DNA of 64,000 nt, taken from assembly GCF_032118995.1 (NCBI RefSeq), contig NC_092663.1, positions 9,858,001 through 9,922,000 of the forward strand, given 5' to 3'. Made by a program: the position numbers and the translations under genes. Below are positions 10,901 through 25,100 of the stretch, one piece after another (the stretch's first letter is position 1; every line of letters starts with the position of its first letter). The notes beneath the pieces were generated by a model that saw only the letters and a program-made list of their open reading frames with translations, was not told the origin of the DNA and made no database searches. This DNA is from Asterias amurensis (Eukaryota; Echinodermata; Asteroidea; Forcipulatida; Asteriidae).

Positions 10901-13900
10901 TCCACAAAAACAAGTAGGCCTACATGAATGTTATCAATATTGACTTAAATACAAAGTCCTGAAAATCATTCATAAAACTATTTTGATACCAGGGTCAAAT
11001 TTCAAATATTACTTAAAGGTAACAACAATTCAGGACAACCTGACCTGTGCTCAATATTTATGGCTCTGCTCACCACCCAATTCTGCGCGTACGATTACCC
11101 ATTCTCTGTTTATGTGCAAGCACTGAATTTTTGCGCTAGCTGTGTTAACACATGATGCTAGCGCCAAAATTCCCCGCTAACCCTTGTAGGCTTGACCTAC
11201 ATGTAAATAAGCACAGAATTCCCTGCTTCCGCAAGCGCCAATTCTTTGCTTACGGTAGATGTACCATGTAATAAAAGTAATAATAATAAAACCATTCTTA
11301 TATAGCGCATATCACCGTGAGGTCCCTATGCGCTGTAAAAGGAAATCAAATAAAAATAATAATAATAAAACCATTCTTATATAGCTCATATCATTGGAGG
11401 TCCCTATGCGCTGTAAAAGGAAATCAACAATTATTGTACAAAGTAAACAGATATATTTTTAACCGGGTTTTGAATTGTTCTGATGTCTCAGCCTGTTTGA
11501 CAACCTCTGGAAGACTGTTCCATGACTGAACTGCTGCATATTGGAAAGAGCGGGAACCGTACGACTTGGTTTTGATAATAGGGGGAGTCAGAAGGGATTT
11601 ATTTGAAGATCGCAGATTCCTGGTTGTTTTGTACTCCTGAACTAAGCTTTGAAGATAAACAGGGGCAATACCATGGACACATTGATAAGTCAGAACCAAA
11701 ACTACAGCTCGAATTCAGTGGCACACAGGGTTTGGATACCCCCACACACTGGTCTTGTCATTGCAGACTATTTTGATAATCAAGACTAATGCGTAAACAC
11801 AATTCAAGGTTCACAGGCTTTCCTCTTCACATCCCAAGGTCAAGAAGAGTAAAAAACAGAAACACCTCAGCGTCTACTAAACGGCAGCACTGTGTTAAAA
11901 AGCCTCTCAAGTCATAAACATAGATGTAGACATAATTTTCGATCAATGGGAGACTTTTGGACGGTCCTTTTTCACAGTTCTCGCCAGAAGTGCGCGTGCC
12001 CTGACCCAGCTGCGCATTACTGAGCATGTGCGCACACACGCAGAGCCGCAAAAAAGGAACATTATAACTGCGGCCGCCAGCGTCTCAAAAGTCTCCAACT
12101 GCAATAACGATATTGTTCAATGGGAGACTTTTGGGCGATACTTTTTCACAGTTCTCGCCAGCAGTGCGCATGCTCAGACCTACCCACGCAACACTGAGCA
12201 TGTGCACGCACATGCAGAGCCGCAAAAAAGGACCATTATGTCTGCTGCCGCCAGCGTCTCAAAAGTCTCCCACTGCAATAACAATGTTGATGACAAATTA
12301 CATGTCAATTCAACATCATAACCAGAGTCTTACGTAAACGGGGCTTGAGCTTGGGGTAAAATCCCACAAGACCACAGGGTTTGTACTGTAGCTCAAATTC
12401 TTTGGTGGACCAAAATTTTGTTTACACGAGCAGAACCAAAATGAGGAAAAATAATCCTGCGTCCTACAAATACATACATTTAAATGCATTCGGACATTGA
12501 GAAAGTTTATCTCATCGATCTTTGCAGTAGTATATTAAAGGTATATTACATTATAGACTTAAAAAAATAAAAAGTTCAGACTCAAAGTCAACATTTGAAC
12601 AAACTTGTTACTGTTATAGATATTACACAGTGATCTAACAGTATTATTAGAATCGAACAATAAAAAAAAAAACAGGGATTTATTTCAACTGGTAATTTTG
12701 CATAGCAAGACATTATGATTGAATATATTTTGTGCACACTGAATGCTGATATTGAGTAGCGAATGCTGATTTTTGAGTAGCAACCCACACATTTTGTGTA
12801 GCATTCTGCTCTGCTATACAAGGGGAAATCGTTCACAGAATGTACTACATCGTTGGTAAGAATTTTACTGCAAACAAATACATGTACGTAGCACAAGGCA
12901 GCACACAGCAGATCTCTCCACAAATAGACTCTGCAAGTCTCGCGCATAGTCAAACTGGTACAAGAACCTTGTGTTGTATGTTTATCGTGTGAAGGCAACA
13001 AAAACTGTGCACTTTAACGTGGATAATAGTTCAAGACCTACATTTGTACATACACTGTAGTGACAGTACATCTACTCGACGGGGACAAAGTTCAAAATAA
13101 TTTCCATGCAAATTTAATTACAGACTTCCAATATGATCACCACAGACAAATTCAACGGAAATCCCAAACAAGAACTTACGACGGGGGAACTCATTAAAAA
13201 AAACACATCTATAATCAAAGGATTGTTAGTTTCAAGCATGTTCAGACTTACAAGAACCTTGTACATGTATATGTTTTCATGTGAAAGAAGTTTTGTGCAA
13301 GAAAATGTGCATTTAAATTATGCAAACTGTTCACGAGTGTACATTACACACATTTTGCATGTGCACCATGTACAGGGTTTAAAGTCAGACTCGAACAAAA
13401 TAGACACTTCCATACACTTCCAGACACTTCCATAGGTGGTTCTAAGCTAAAATCTGAACATTGTATACGTACATGTACTACCCAACTGTTTCAATATAAA
13501 TGAATACATCTAATTTGCAAACTGCTTTGCTTCCCAAATGACCAACAGGATAAATGCAAAAAAAACCCATTTTAATGTACAGGAAACGTTTTGACCCTAG
13601 CAGAGAGCTTTCCTCCGAGAGGCTCATTAAGCCTTTGCTAAGGAACCCCCTCAGGTAAAAATGTGAGTCCATTAACCACGTTGACAAATTTTTGTAAGTG
13701 GATACATACAAATGTAGTGGATACAATATGGAAAGATCTGTGGTTACACCATGTAGACTATCTCTAATGAGTTGGGGTGGTTCTGAAACGAACCGTTGGT
13801 TTCAACTCGACGTTTCGATCAGTATGCACTGATCGTCTTCTGGAGAAAACTGGTGGATACAGTGTATTTGTAATACACACATTATCTACATCATGGTGTA

Positions 13901-16031
13901 CATGTAGGCTACTAACTACATTGTACGTTTCCTCCATGATTGTACATGTAGTGTATTGCTCGTAAATCACCAAGTGGTTTTATCAATGTCAGTGTTCTGC
14001 AGTTGCTTCAGGATGACCATGTTTCTTACTCTATGGTTGGACCAGTAGTAAAAACAGAGTGATTTATGTAACATGGCAAGCTACAGGACAAGCAGGCACA
14101 TGTATGTACATGTAGATGTAAGGCCACATAAAAAACAAAAATTGTTGATCGTCCCCGCCCGACCATTCAAAACCCCCCGACCCAATTTTTTTTTTTTTTT
14201 TTTTTTTTCTCCATGTCTGGATAGCTCTTTATACTTTTACTGCCCAGATTTTTCAGCTGATATTTTTTTTCAAAGAAGGTTGTTATTCATGTTGGCAAAG
14301 CAAGAACAATTCTTCAAATATTTACTTGGGCTACAGTGTGCTTAGTTGATTGAAAAAGTTTACAGAAAATGTCATCTAGGAGTTAAATTTGTTTGACAAA
14401 ACTATTGAAAACATCAAAAACACACAAAACCTCTGATTTATAGTGATTGTGATGATTTCTTTATTCTTTATTTCATATTTGGCATGTCAACAAAACTAAA
14501 AAAAAAAAAAAACCTCCCTCCCTCCCCATCCGCAAAAAAAAAAAGACGATCAACAATTTCTTTTTTTTTATGGGGCCTAACCATAGAGAAAGGTTTCTCT
14601 ATGATATAACAGAGCTGCCAACATTTGCATCTTGCAATCATGTAGATTTGGCACACCAATCAGGGAGATATTCAGAATTTTATTCAACATACTGTAATTT
14701 GTAAAAGGGCAAAAATTTCAAGAATCAGGTAGATTTTGCACACCAATCAGGGACATGTGTATACATTCATCATACATGTCTAGGTACAAAGTTTCCATAA
14801 ACAGGGAGATTGTCAAACTGGTCCATCACAACATGGAAAGATTGGTCCCTTTTTCCTGTTTGCATCCAAGTACTGTGCATTTCTGCAATTAACTTTTAAA
14901 AGGCAAACTCAAGGTTTCAGGCAAGGCATTTTGATGTTTCTTCTACATGTACATCGAAATTCCCTCATTGGAGTGATGAAAAATGCATGCTGTCTACGTT
15001 AAAGGGGTCCTTGGGCATCTCAAGTTTTACCTACAGGTCCTTTATGAACTTGTGGCTATATGACAAAACATGTAGAAAGATGCATGAAATGTCATCAAAA
15101 ACGTACTGTGTGTACATGTTTAGCAAAGTTTATGTCAGTTTATTCCATAGAAAACAAGTACATGTGTAGCAGAGTTCTCTCAATGCACATGCTGGGGTAT
15201 CAGCCTGTTAACAAACAGACCGATTGCGCTCCGTGCGTCACGTGACCTAAAGTGGGTGTTGGATGTAAACAAACACGGCGTACTCCATATAAACGTGCGT
15301 TAAAAAGACATGATTATTGTTGCAATTTGCTGCAAAAAAAAACAACTAAATTCTCGAAATCAATGAAGAATATTTCGGAGTCTGTAACATGAGACCTTAC
15401 CAGTGGCTGAACAATGCCAGTAATGGGTAACCACAGTTCCACTTAGTTTTTAATAGGAAAACCCACGAGAGTGTTCACATGATTTCATGTGTTTGTGCAT
15501 GGAAAGTGTGGTTTTGCATTGCCCTCATTGTAATGATTTTGCTGCCAATATTTTCAATAGAAATTTCATTAAGAAGCTGCAAATCCCTTTATTTTCACCC
15601 TCAAATTATTTTGTTAGAAGGTGTGGCTGTCAGGGAGTCGGACACCTTCGCGATCTCCATTATCACAGCCCAACTTCATGCCGTGCATATAGCAAAACCC
15701 ACGGCGCGTGAGCTCGCTCAAACTGCAGTCATTTACATAGTCTAACCACACTCGCAAAAGAAACCTCTTTTGTAGTAAAATACTGGGAACATCAAACAGC
15801 AAATGTGATTTAAAATCAATGTCACAATATCCAACTTTATAAAAAGGGTTCAGTTTTTAGTTAAAAGTTTTATTTATTGAAAATACAGCCAATTATGGTC
15901 CTTCGGTACGAGTCTTCCCATGTCTTTACTGTGTAGCTGTGGTTTTCTATACCCACTATAGGTCACGTGATCACATGTAAACATTGGCAGCGCAATTGGT
16001 CTATTGCTTGACGATATGTGCAAACTTTTGG

Positions 16032-16119
<88 letters not shown>

Positions 16120-19100
16120 GTGGGTTCAGTGGGTCCCGAATGGCGCCCCAGTTTAAAAAAAAACTGGGGAGAACCCCGTATACAAACATTTTTATTGAAG
16201 TACAAACGTTGACATACATGTACAACGCTTTAATAGACTTTTCAGGCTGTTTCGTCACATTTGCACCGATATTTCTTATGGGGCAACAACAAACCAATCT
16301 AAGATAGGAAAAACATTATGCCTGCATATAATATTGTAATGGACCATGGTACCTGCAAAATTCACTGAATTAATTTGCATTGCTGGATTTATACAGTCCT
16401 TGAATTGCCCAATTTAATTGGAGTGTACAATCATACTGTAACTGTACGTACAGTAAATGTACTTTTCTTGTTTTTAAAAAGGTTTTAAAAAACATGAACC
16501 TCTAGTGGTGGATTGGGAACAGGGGGATATTATACAATTGTTGCAAGCTGTGGCCGGGTCCATAAGCCTTTTTGAGGTATGGCGGACACATTGCTACAAC
16601 ACTGTAAAGTTGTGGTAAATTTGTGCGTATTGACCATAGAAATAGAACAAATGTTATTCAGTGAAGTGCGCATTTTAGGCGACTCTGCGTTTACACGTAA
16701 ACCTAATGACCACCAACATGGTGAGCGTGGCATCAGTCGCGGCGTGTGACGCGCGCGTATCACGTCCGCCATACCTCAAAAAGGCTTATGATGTTTTGTA
16801 CACCTGAGGGAAGAATTGGCAACCAAGACAAAGCAGAGAGCACCATTTACACATTTCAAGAATGCACATGAGTATGTCCGTTTACCAGGGCAGACCAGGG
16901 GTGAAGCAACCATGGTGTTAAAATGCCGGCTGTTAATCCCCAGAGGGTAACCCCAGGGAATCAAGTACATGTACATGTAGTGTGACAAAATATTTGGAAG
17001 ACTTGACTTTCTTCTCTCTATTTCTACAAACCTGATAGTCGAGGTCCGAGACGTTGAAGCGTTCCCTTAGATTCCTGAACACCAGAGGGCAGTATTCTTT
17101 GACTTTGAAGTGGCTCGGTAGGTTTTCTCTACAATTGCAAAAAAAAAGAGAAGAAAAACAAGAGATTAAAAAATGACTGGAATTCGTTAAGTTATCTTGA
17201 TGATCCATTTGAAGTTTACACCCAGGTCCATTTTTTAGTAAAGTTGATCAAAATCGCTTAGCACAGAAGTTTTGGGCTAAGTAGACAGCTTACATGTACC
17301 TTCTGAAGAAACTACTGCCTCTGATGAACACTAATGTAACAACTTTGAACCATTGGCTGTTAAAATGTTCACAGGTTGGTTGTATGGTGTGTTTATTGAG
17401 AACTTGAGTAAAAATGCATGAGTGTAATGGGCTAAATTTCATGGCCCTGCTTACTACAGAATGTTATACCCCAGTCATACATAGTCGCCCCTTCTACTGC
17501 GATGGAAAAATGCCATCGCGTGGCCAATCGTGGACCAATTGTGGGCCAAACGTGGGAGGATGGGAAGCTTCAAGCTCTCCCAACGCTTTATTTTGAACAT
17601 GTTCAAAATGAAATCCACCCCTGTAAATATATCCTGCATGTAACAAAGATTGAGCCTCCATGATCTGAACCATCTTTATTACAGATAACCCAGTCAGCAC
17701 AGCTGCTCATTTTGTTCTTTCTGTATAGAAAGACAAACAAGGACAGGACTGGGGTTTTTGTTAAGAAAAAAGAAACAGCAGGGAAAGTAAGTCGTTTGCC
17801 AAGATATTCATAAATACAGATTACAAAGTGTTAGTTTATTAAACTCTGTTCATTCCAGACAGAGGCTTCCAGCCCATCCCGTGTAAATATTCAGCATTCA
17901 TTGTTCACAAACAGCCACGAAGGTTGCTGACCAAAAAAAAAAAAAAAAAAAAAAAAAAAAACAGGGGCTCCAAATCCAATCCGGTATGGCAATGTTTTTC
18001 CTTCTGATAAAGATAAAGAAATGTGTCGTTATTCACAGCATCGTGCCAGAAAAACAGGAACTGTACTGGATCAAGCCAAGTGATAGGAATACGTGTTGCC
18101 GACAGGAAGTCATGACCTTCTACCATGTCTATAATTGTAATCACATACTATTCTCTGGTCTTCGGTTAATTCGGAGTTCCACCTCTAAGTCAACAGAGGC
18201 TTACTGAATACATATAATACTTGTGTACACAAGCCATGATACTCCATCCGAGGAAAAAAGTAGGACATTTTATCCAGTACAAGGCCTGGCTTCTGGTGTA
18301 GGCTGTATTAGATTTTCCAGGCCTTATAAATAACAATTGATAATAATAATAATAGTATTTCTATAGCGCCTAACACCTCCAAAAGAAAGTCTCTAAGCGC
18401 TCAGAGGAAAACAAAAGAATAATTAAGTATGTGAAGATTTAAATAGATATTGTTTTGAGAAGAGTCTTGAAACTTGAGATCGTGGTGGCTTGTTTGATGT
18501 GTTCCATAAGTGAGGAGCAGCAAACTGATAACTACGTTAACCATATGCTTTGGTGGTAACTTTAAGAATAACGAGGGTGTCTTTGTTAGCAGAACGGAGG
18601 TTTCTAGTGGGAGTGTATGGAGTTAGTAGATCTGATTTGTCCAAGGGCAACACAATCGGAAAACACACTCCACTGAGTAGGAAGAATTATAGCATGCCTG
18701 AATGTACAATTTACAGTCACAAATAGTGTTTTGTCATATTTATAATGTACACAACTTCAAAGTTACTCTCAAACTCTCCTTTTCAAGATGTATTTCTTTT
18801 ATTCATAGTTTTGTTGCTTCCCAATGCTAACAGCTGCAAGTTTTCCCCAATTTGATTTTTATTCTCTGAGGCAATTTTTTAAGCTTTAAGAGTGCCAGTA
18901 AAACTACGACTGGAGTCTGGCTTATCTGGCAGTCTTGATTTTAACAAACATTAAACCTCCCCTTTAATATTATTTTAATAATCAAATGTTGACTTTGAGT
19001 CCGATTATTAAATATCTTTCAGTTTTGTTCAGTATGAAAGTGCTGTTACCCGTAAGATCAAATAAAACAGCTTCATTGCGATACTGTGTCCGGCATGAAA

Positions 19101-22100
19101 CTTGGTTATTGGAAAAAAAAGTAAGAAAACAAGTTTTGAGTACAAAAACTAAAGGGCTGACTTACTTGTCCATATGGTGCATTGTTTAATATATTTTTTG
19201 AGGCTATTTAAATCACAGTGTTCCCAAGGGCAACAAGGATAGAAATCAGGCTAAAGTAGGAAAAAATATCATGTCTACTGTGTAAGACAAGTTATTTTGC
19301 CATATTACGATTCTGGGGTTGATTTCACACAGAGCTAGGACTAGTCCTAAGAGATATCAAAAACGTACAGCTACATGGAGTCCTAAGTTAGGACGAGTTA
19401 CTCGTCCTAACTCGAGATAAGACTAGTCCTAACTCTTTGTGAAATCCACCCCTGGTGTTGTAAGTTGTAACAAATTTTCTGGTCCAGTAAAACTTTCAGC
19501 TCTATGGGTGCGTTCAGACACGGTACTAAAGTTGGTTTAACTCATGGTTTAACCCGATCGAGTTCAACTCAGTGTGTCTGAATGGTTTTAAAGTTAGTCC
19601 GAATCGAGTTCAACCTACAAAAGATAAACCGTCCAGGGAGGGGGTTTATCTTTAGACCGCTTTGGGTTTAACTTTTAACACTGTGTGTGGACAGAATAAA
19701 AAATACCACATCCGGTTTAACTCACAACAGACGACCCATTGACCTCCGTAATCATTATGTAAACACACGGTGACCAATGAACAGGCCAATAAACAGAATG
19801 TTAGAGTCACGGGGTTGCGTTTGCTTTGACCTCTTAAAACCAAAGATAAACCGTATCGGGTTTAACTCACTGCTGTCTGAACGCAAGGGTTTTTTATTTT
19901 TACGACCACCCCCTGCTGCTCGTAGAAGTTAAACCGGTTCGGGTTTAACTTAGTACGCTGTCTGAACATACCCTATGTTACTGTACATACCCTGTGGTTT
20001 TTTTTCTCTGTATTTTAAAACTAATTCAAGCCTTGCTAATTGCAGGGTTGGTTTCCTCCAAACTTTTCAATGATTAGCCAGCAGAACCCGAGTTACTACA
20101 CTTTATTGGTCCATATTTCATATTAAAATGGGATGCCTTTCGCCGAAATTGAACTAGCCAGACTAAACCACTGGGCAAGAATTCTGCTTTGCAGCGTTGG
20201 TTTCCTCCAAACTTTTCAATGATTAGCCAGAAGAACCCGAGTTACTACACTTTATTGGTCCATATTTCATATTAAAATGGGATGCCTTTCGCCGAAATTG
20301 AACTAGCCAGACTAAACCACTGGGCAAGAATTCTGACTGTCAAGTGCTGACCCTTGTGTGTTTTAAGGAACACACTGACATGACATGACTAAACAAACCT
20401 GAAGACCTCATTTTTATATATAAACATTTCAGTAACATTCCATAGACGTTGGATTGTTTTCATTTTTCTTGATCCTTGTACCGATGGAGGACAACCAAGA
20501 GGGAACGCTTTTATTGAAGCAAGCACCATGAGCACTTGTGTGGATCCAGGCACTAGTTATTATTTATGTACAGACTTGGTATACAAACGGATGCATATTA
20601 CAAATGTACAGTGTGCGTATGTAAGTTCATTTCTCATGGATTTGTGTGAACATAGCAACAGCAAGTTTTTGTGTTTATTATCTCACCAGTACAAATTGTT
20701 CCCCTTATTATTACATAAACACGCATTCCATTTACACTTTTAAGAAAACCTGCACAAACTTCCACCTGTACAAAGACAGAAAATAATCCAGAACCTCACG
20801 GAACCGTGTGAACGTAGCAACAGCGAGCAATAAGTGCCCTTCACAATCTCCATCAATGCACGTGTTCATCTGATGAGGCGTTCGTTCAGGTCACTGGTCT
20901 CAGAGCAAGACCCGCCGACTGATTGCTCCCACTTGTCACTGTGGATCTAGAACTTGATCGTGTCAACGAGCAAATTACATGCACAATATATCAGTGGCAC
21001 GTATTCGTACTGCACTACTCCCAGTCTCTGCTGAAGGTGCTTGTGGAGTAATATAATTATACAGGCACTGTAGGAAGACCTATGTAGTACATGAACAACA
21101 CAAGCTGTTTGAATTTAAAGGAACACGTTGCCTTGGATCGGTCGAGTTGGTCTTTGAAAAGCGTTTGTAAGCGTTTGTTATAAAATGCATATGGGTAGAC
21201 AGGTGTTGTAAAAGTAGAATACAATGATCCACACAAACATGCCTCGAAAATGCACGGTTTTCCTTTTACCTCGTCGACTAACACGGTTGGCCATTTATGG
21301 GAGTCAAATTTTTGACTCCCATAAATGGCCGACTGTATTGGTTCGCAGAATAAAAGGAAAACCACGCAATTTCGAGGCATGTTTGTGTGGATCATTGTAT
21401 TCTACTTTTAAAAGATCTTTCTATCCATTTATAACAAACGGTTACAAACGCTTTTTATTGACCAACTCGTCCGATCCAAGGCAACGTGTTACTTTAAGCA
21501 CACATAGTACATGTTCATTATTAGAACATGTGAGAATGATGTGTGCTTACGAAGTACATAGACCTACATGTACAATGTAGCCTATTAGTGTGTCCTTTTT
21601 CTACCATTTTAGCATTTTGTGAGTCTACATGTAATTTTATACCGCTTTCACAAACATGCTGAGCAGACACAGGTTATATAATATATTACATTGTTTTGGG
21701 ATGACAAATGTTAATTTTGTATGATATAATTTGCACATACTTTTTCCAGCATCACAACTACAATGCGTACATTGGTTCCAGACATATTTAATTTTATAAA
21801 AACAAATTCCTCATGTCCTGTCCCTAACCAACAAACCCCATTGAAAGTCAAATATTGTATAGCAACACGGGCGCAAGACAGGCAATTCCAGATGGAACGT
21901 GAAATACCCAATAAATTTTAATCCCTTGGAATGAAGATCTATGTAGTCAAATTAATCCGTGAAAATTTCATTTCAAAAGGTGGTTACGATTTTGAGATAT
22001 TGCTGAAAATTTGGAGCACTTTAATGTCCAGGCTTAAAGGCAGTGGACACTATTGGTAGTTACTCAAAATAATTATCAGCATAAAACCTCACTTGGTAAC

Positions 22101-25100
22101 GAGTAATGGGGAGAGGTTGATAGAATAAAACATTGTGAGAAACGGCTCCCTCTGAACTAATGTAGTTTTCGAGAAAGAAGTAATTTTCCACAAATTTGAT
22201 TTCGAGACCTCAAGTTTAGAATTTGAGGTCTCGAAATCAAGCATCTAAACGCACACAACTTCATGTGACACGGGTGTTTTTTCTTTCATTAACATCTCGC
22301 AACTTCGACGACTGATTGAGCCCAAATTTTCACAGGTTTGTTATTTTATGCATATGTTGAGATACACCAACTGTGAAGGCTAGTCTTTGACAATTACCAA
22401 TAGTGTCCACTGCCTTTAAAGAATAATCCGAAATTGGATTACACGATCTGAGAAATGTTTTGTACAGAAATTGTTCTCTAATTGAAATGTTTTTGAATCT
22501 TTCTCTCTCTAAAACCATATTCTTTTGAAGGGAACTGTTTCTCAACATGTTATACAGCGTCAACAGCTGTACAGTGCTTCTATAACCAAGTATAATTTCA
22601 TAGTCGTTAATTTTTGGACTAATTACCAAAGGATACCCTCGCTTTGAAATGAAGGACTGCATTATAACATCCAGTTTGTTCTGTTTCCGCTAATTAGCAA
22701 AATCCGTAGGATGATTAATAATAAATAATAATAATATGAAACATTTATATAGCGCTCTACGGAGAACAGAGCGCTTTACATGAGACTATGACAACAAAAC
22801 AAAAGAAAAACAAACAAACTAGGATGGGTGGGGAAAAAGAAATGTCTTGAGGAGGCTTTTGAAAACAGGCAACGAGATCGCCTCTCTCAGACCCGCGGGG
22901 AGCTCATTCCATAGGCGAGGGGCAGCTATGGAGAATGAGCTATCCCCAGCTTTCCGTCTAGTTCTAGGAACGGAAAGCCGGGTCTGATCAGCTGATGAGC
23001 GGAGTCGTTGCCTGTATTCATCAGCAGTATTGGAGTTTTGGGAATGAACAAGTTCAACCAGATATGATGGAGATTGGGTGTGGAGGATTTTGTATACATG
23101 AGTGAAAATTTTGAAGTTGATACGTTCTTTAACAGGGAGCCAATGCAGCGATGCAATCAGGCCGGCAGAAGGCTGGTCACGGCCACACGCAAATACTAGC
23201 CGAGCGGCCTTGTTTTGTAGACGCTGGAGTCGAGCGAGGTCATTTTCGCGGGCACCTACCAAAAGAGAGTTGGCATAGTCAAGACGGGACAAGACCAGAC
23301 TTCTGACGGCATGATGGCAAGCGCTTTGTGTAATAAACCGGCGAATACGCCATAGATTACGTATGTGGAAATTAACAGTTTTACATACAGAGCTAATGTG
23401 ATGAGACATATTCAGAGAACAATCAAGCGAGACTCCTAGGTTCTTAACAGATGTGGAAGCAGGAATTGTAAAGTCGGCCAATATTAGTTCAAGATTAGGG
23501 AGAGTGGATAAAACATGACTGTTCGCAAAAACAATAAACTCCGTCTTTCCCTGGTTCAGCTGAAGCATGTTTTGAGCCATCCATTTGTTGATGGCAAGCA
23601 CACATGATGATAATTTGCTGAGTACACGCTGACGATCACCTTCAGACTTAGGGTCAAACTCAGCATAAAGCTGAATATCATCAGCGTATTCATGAAATGA
23701 GATACCATGTTGACGAATGATCTCGCCAATGGGATTGGTGTACAAAATGAAAGCCAACGGACCTACTATGGACCCCTGAGGTATGGAATAGGTAAAGATA
23801 TGATGTCTTGAGAAATCGCCTTTTATCGAAACTTTGGTGGTACGGTTTTTGATATAAGTGCTGAACCAAGTATTGAGAGATTTCTTTCTCTGATACCAGA
23901 TCTGTAGTCTCAATTAACAAAAAAGCTTCAAATTTTCGGAGTAACTACTAAGAGCACATCCCTCCCCTTTAACGATGTGCAGAAGAAATATTTGATTAAG
24001 AGATTCTTTCACGGACTCCACAATGACTTTGGCCCCCGGTAATATAAACGGCAAACAGCAATTCCGTATTAAGCTCCACATCAATAACTGTGATTATAAT
24101 ATGCTCACAGGTGTCCCATTACCTGTTATGAAGAGCGGGTGTGTACACATTAACAAGATACCAAGGCATGAACATTTTTCGATAGGAGCATCGTCGACCA
24201 GTTCCCTATTAATTTTGTCCCACCTTTATGGCCCTGAGTGCAATATTGGTAACAATCATCGTGGGTCCGTTGTTATCGATATGCCATCCCAGATACATTT
24301 ACCAGCGCGTACATGCCCTAATAAGATGATTGCCGACGCCTTGTGCCAAAATTATAAAGTGTCGCATGAGGATGGACGGTTGCGGATCAGCGCACGCATT
24401 AAAAAACCATCTCCGCGGCAGCAAGTTCCAACCAAGCGGATCCAGAACTTGGGGGCCTGCCATCTTTTCTGATCAAACTTGCGCAAGTGTGTGCAGGATA
24501 CAGTGTCCCACCGTCAATAGTGGAGAATTTGCATCAAAAAAACATCTCTGTTACAGCAAGTTCCAACCAAGCGGATCCAGAACTTGGGGACCTGCCATCT
24601 TTTTCTGATCGTACATAAATGCAACTGTGTGCCAGATACGGTGTACCACCATCAATAGTGGAGAATTTGCCAATGATCTGACCATAGAGCTACACTTTGT
24701 ATGTATCAGGACTTGATACTCTACCTCCATGATATCACTATGGAGCTATGATTTCACGAAGTGCTCAGATTCAAGTTACGTTCACCCATGGAAGCACAGA
24801 TGGCTGCCTGCCTACATTACATGTTGTGTGACTAGTTTTTTATTCACCCGATCCAAATTCGTTACAGTACATGTAGATAGATAGTTACCAGTAGATAATA
24901 TATTTATTTCAACGTTGCCATGATTAAAGGCACTGGATACATACATTGTATTGGTAACAGTCAAAGACCAGTATTCTCTATAATAGATGTTAAATTTGCA
25001 TCGGGGATAAAGAATATAAATTTTTGGTTTTTACCCATACACCGATGTGTGTTAGCACTGTATACTCAGTACTTTCCCGAGTCCTGTGAAACAATATCAC

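Noticed and set aside
16001..16307. Poly-Asn, poly-Leu and poly-Tyr frames
   Set aside because: Direct products of the (ATT)n run.
21057..21580. Two overlapping open frames with similar proteins on opposite strands
   Set aside because: The similarity is produced by the foldback palindrome, which reads the same on both strands.
24023..24472. 149-codon open frame
   Set aside because: No recognised motif, ends in a tandem duplication, and no splice sites suggest an exon.
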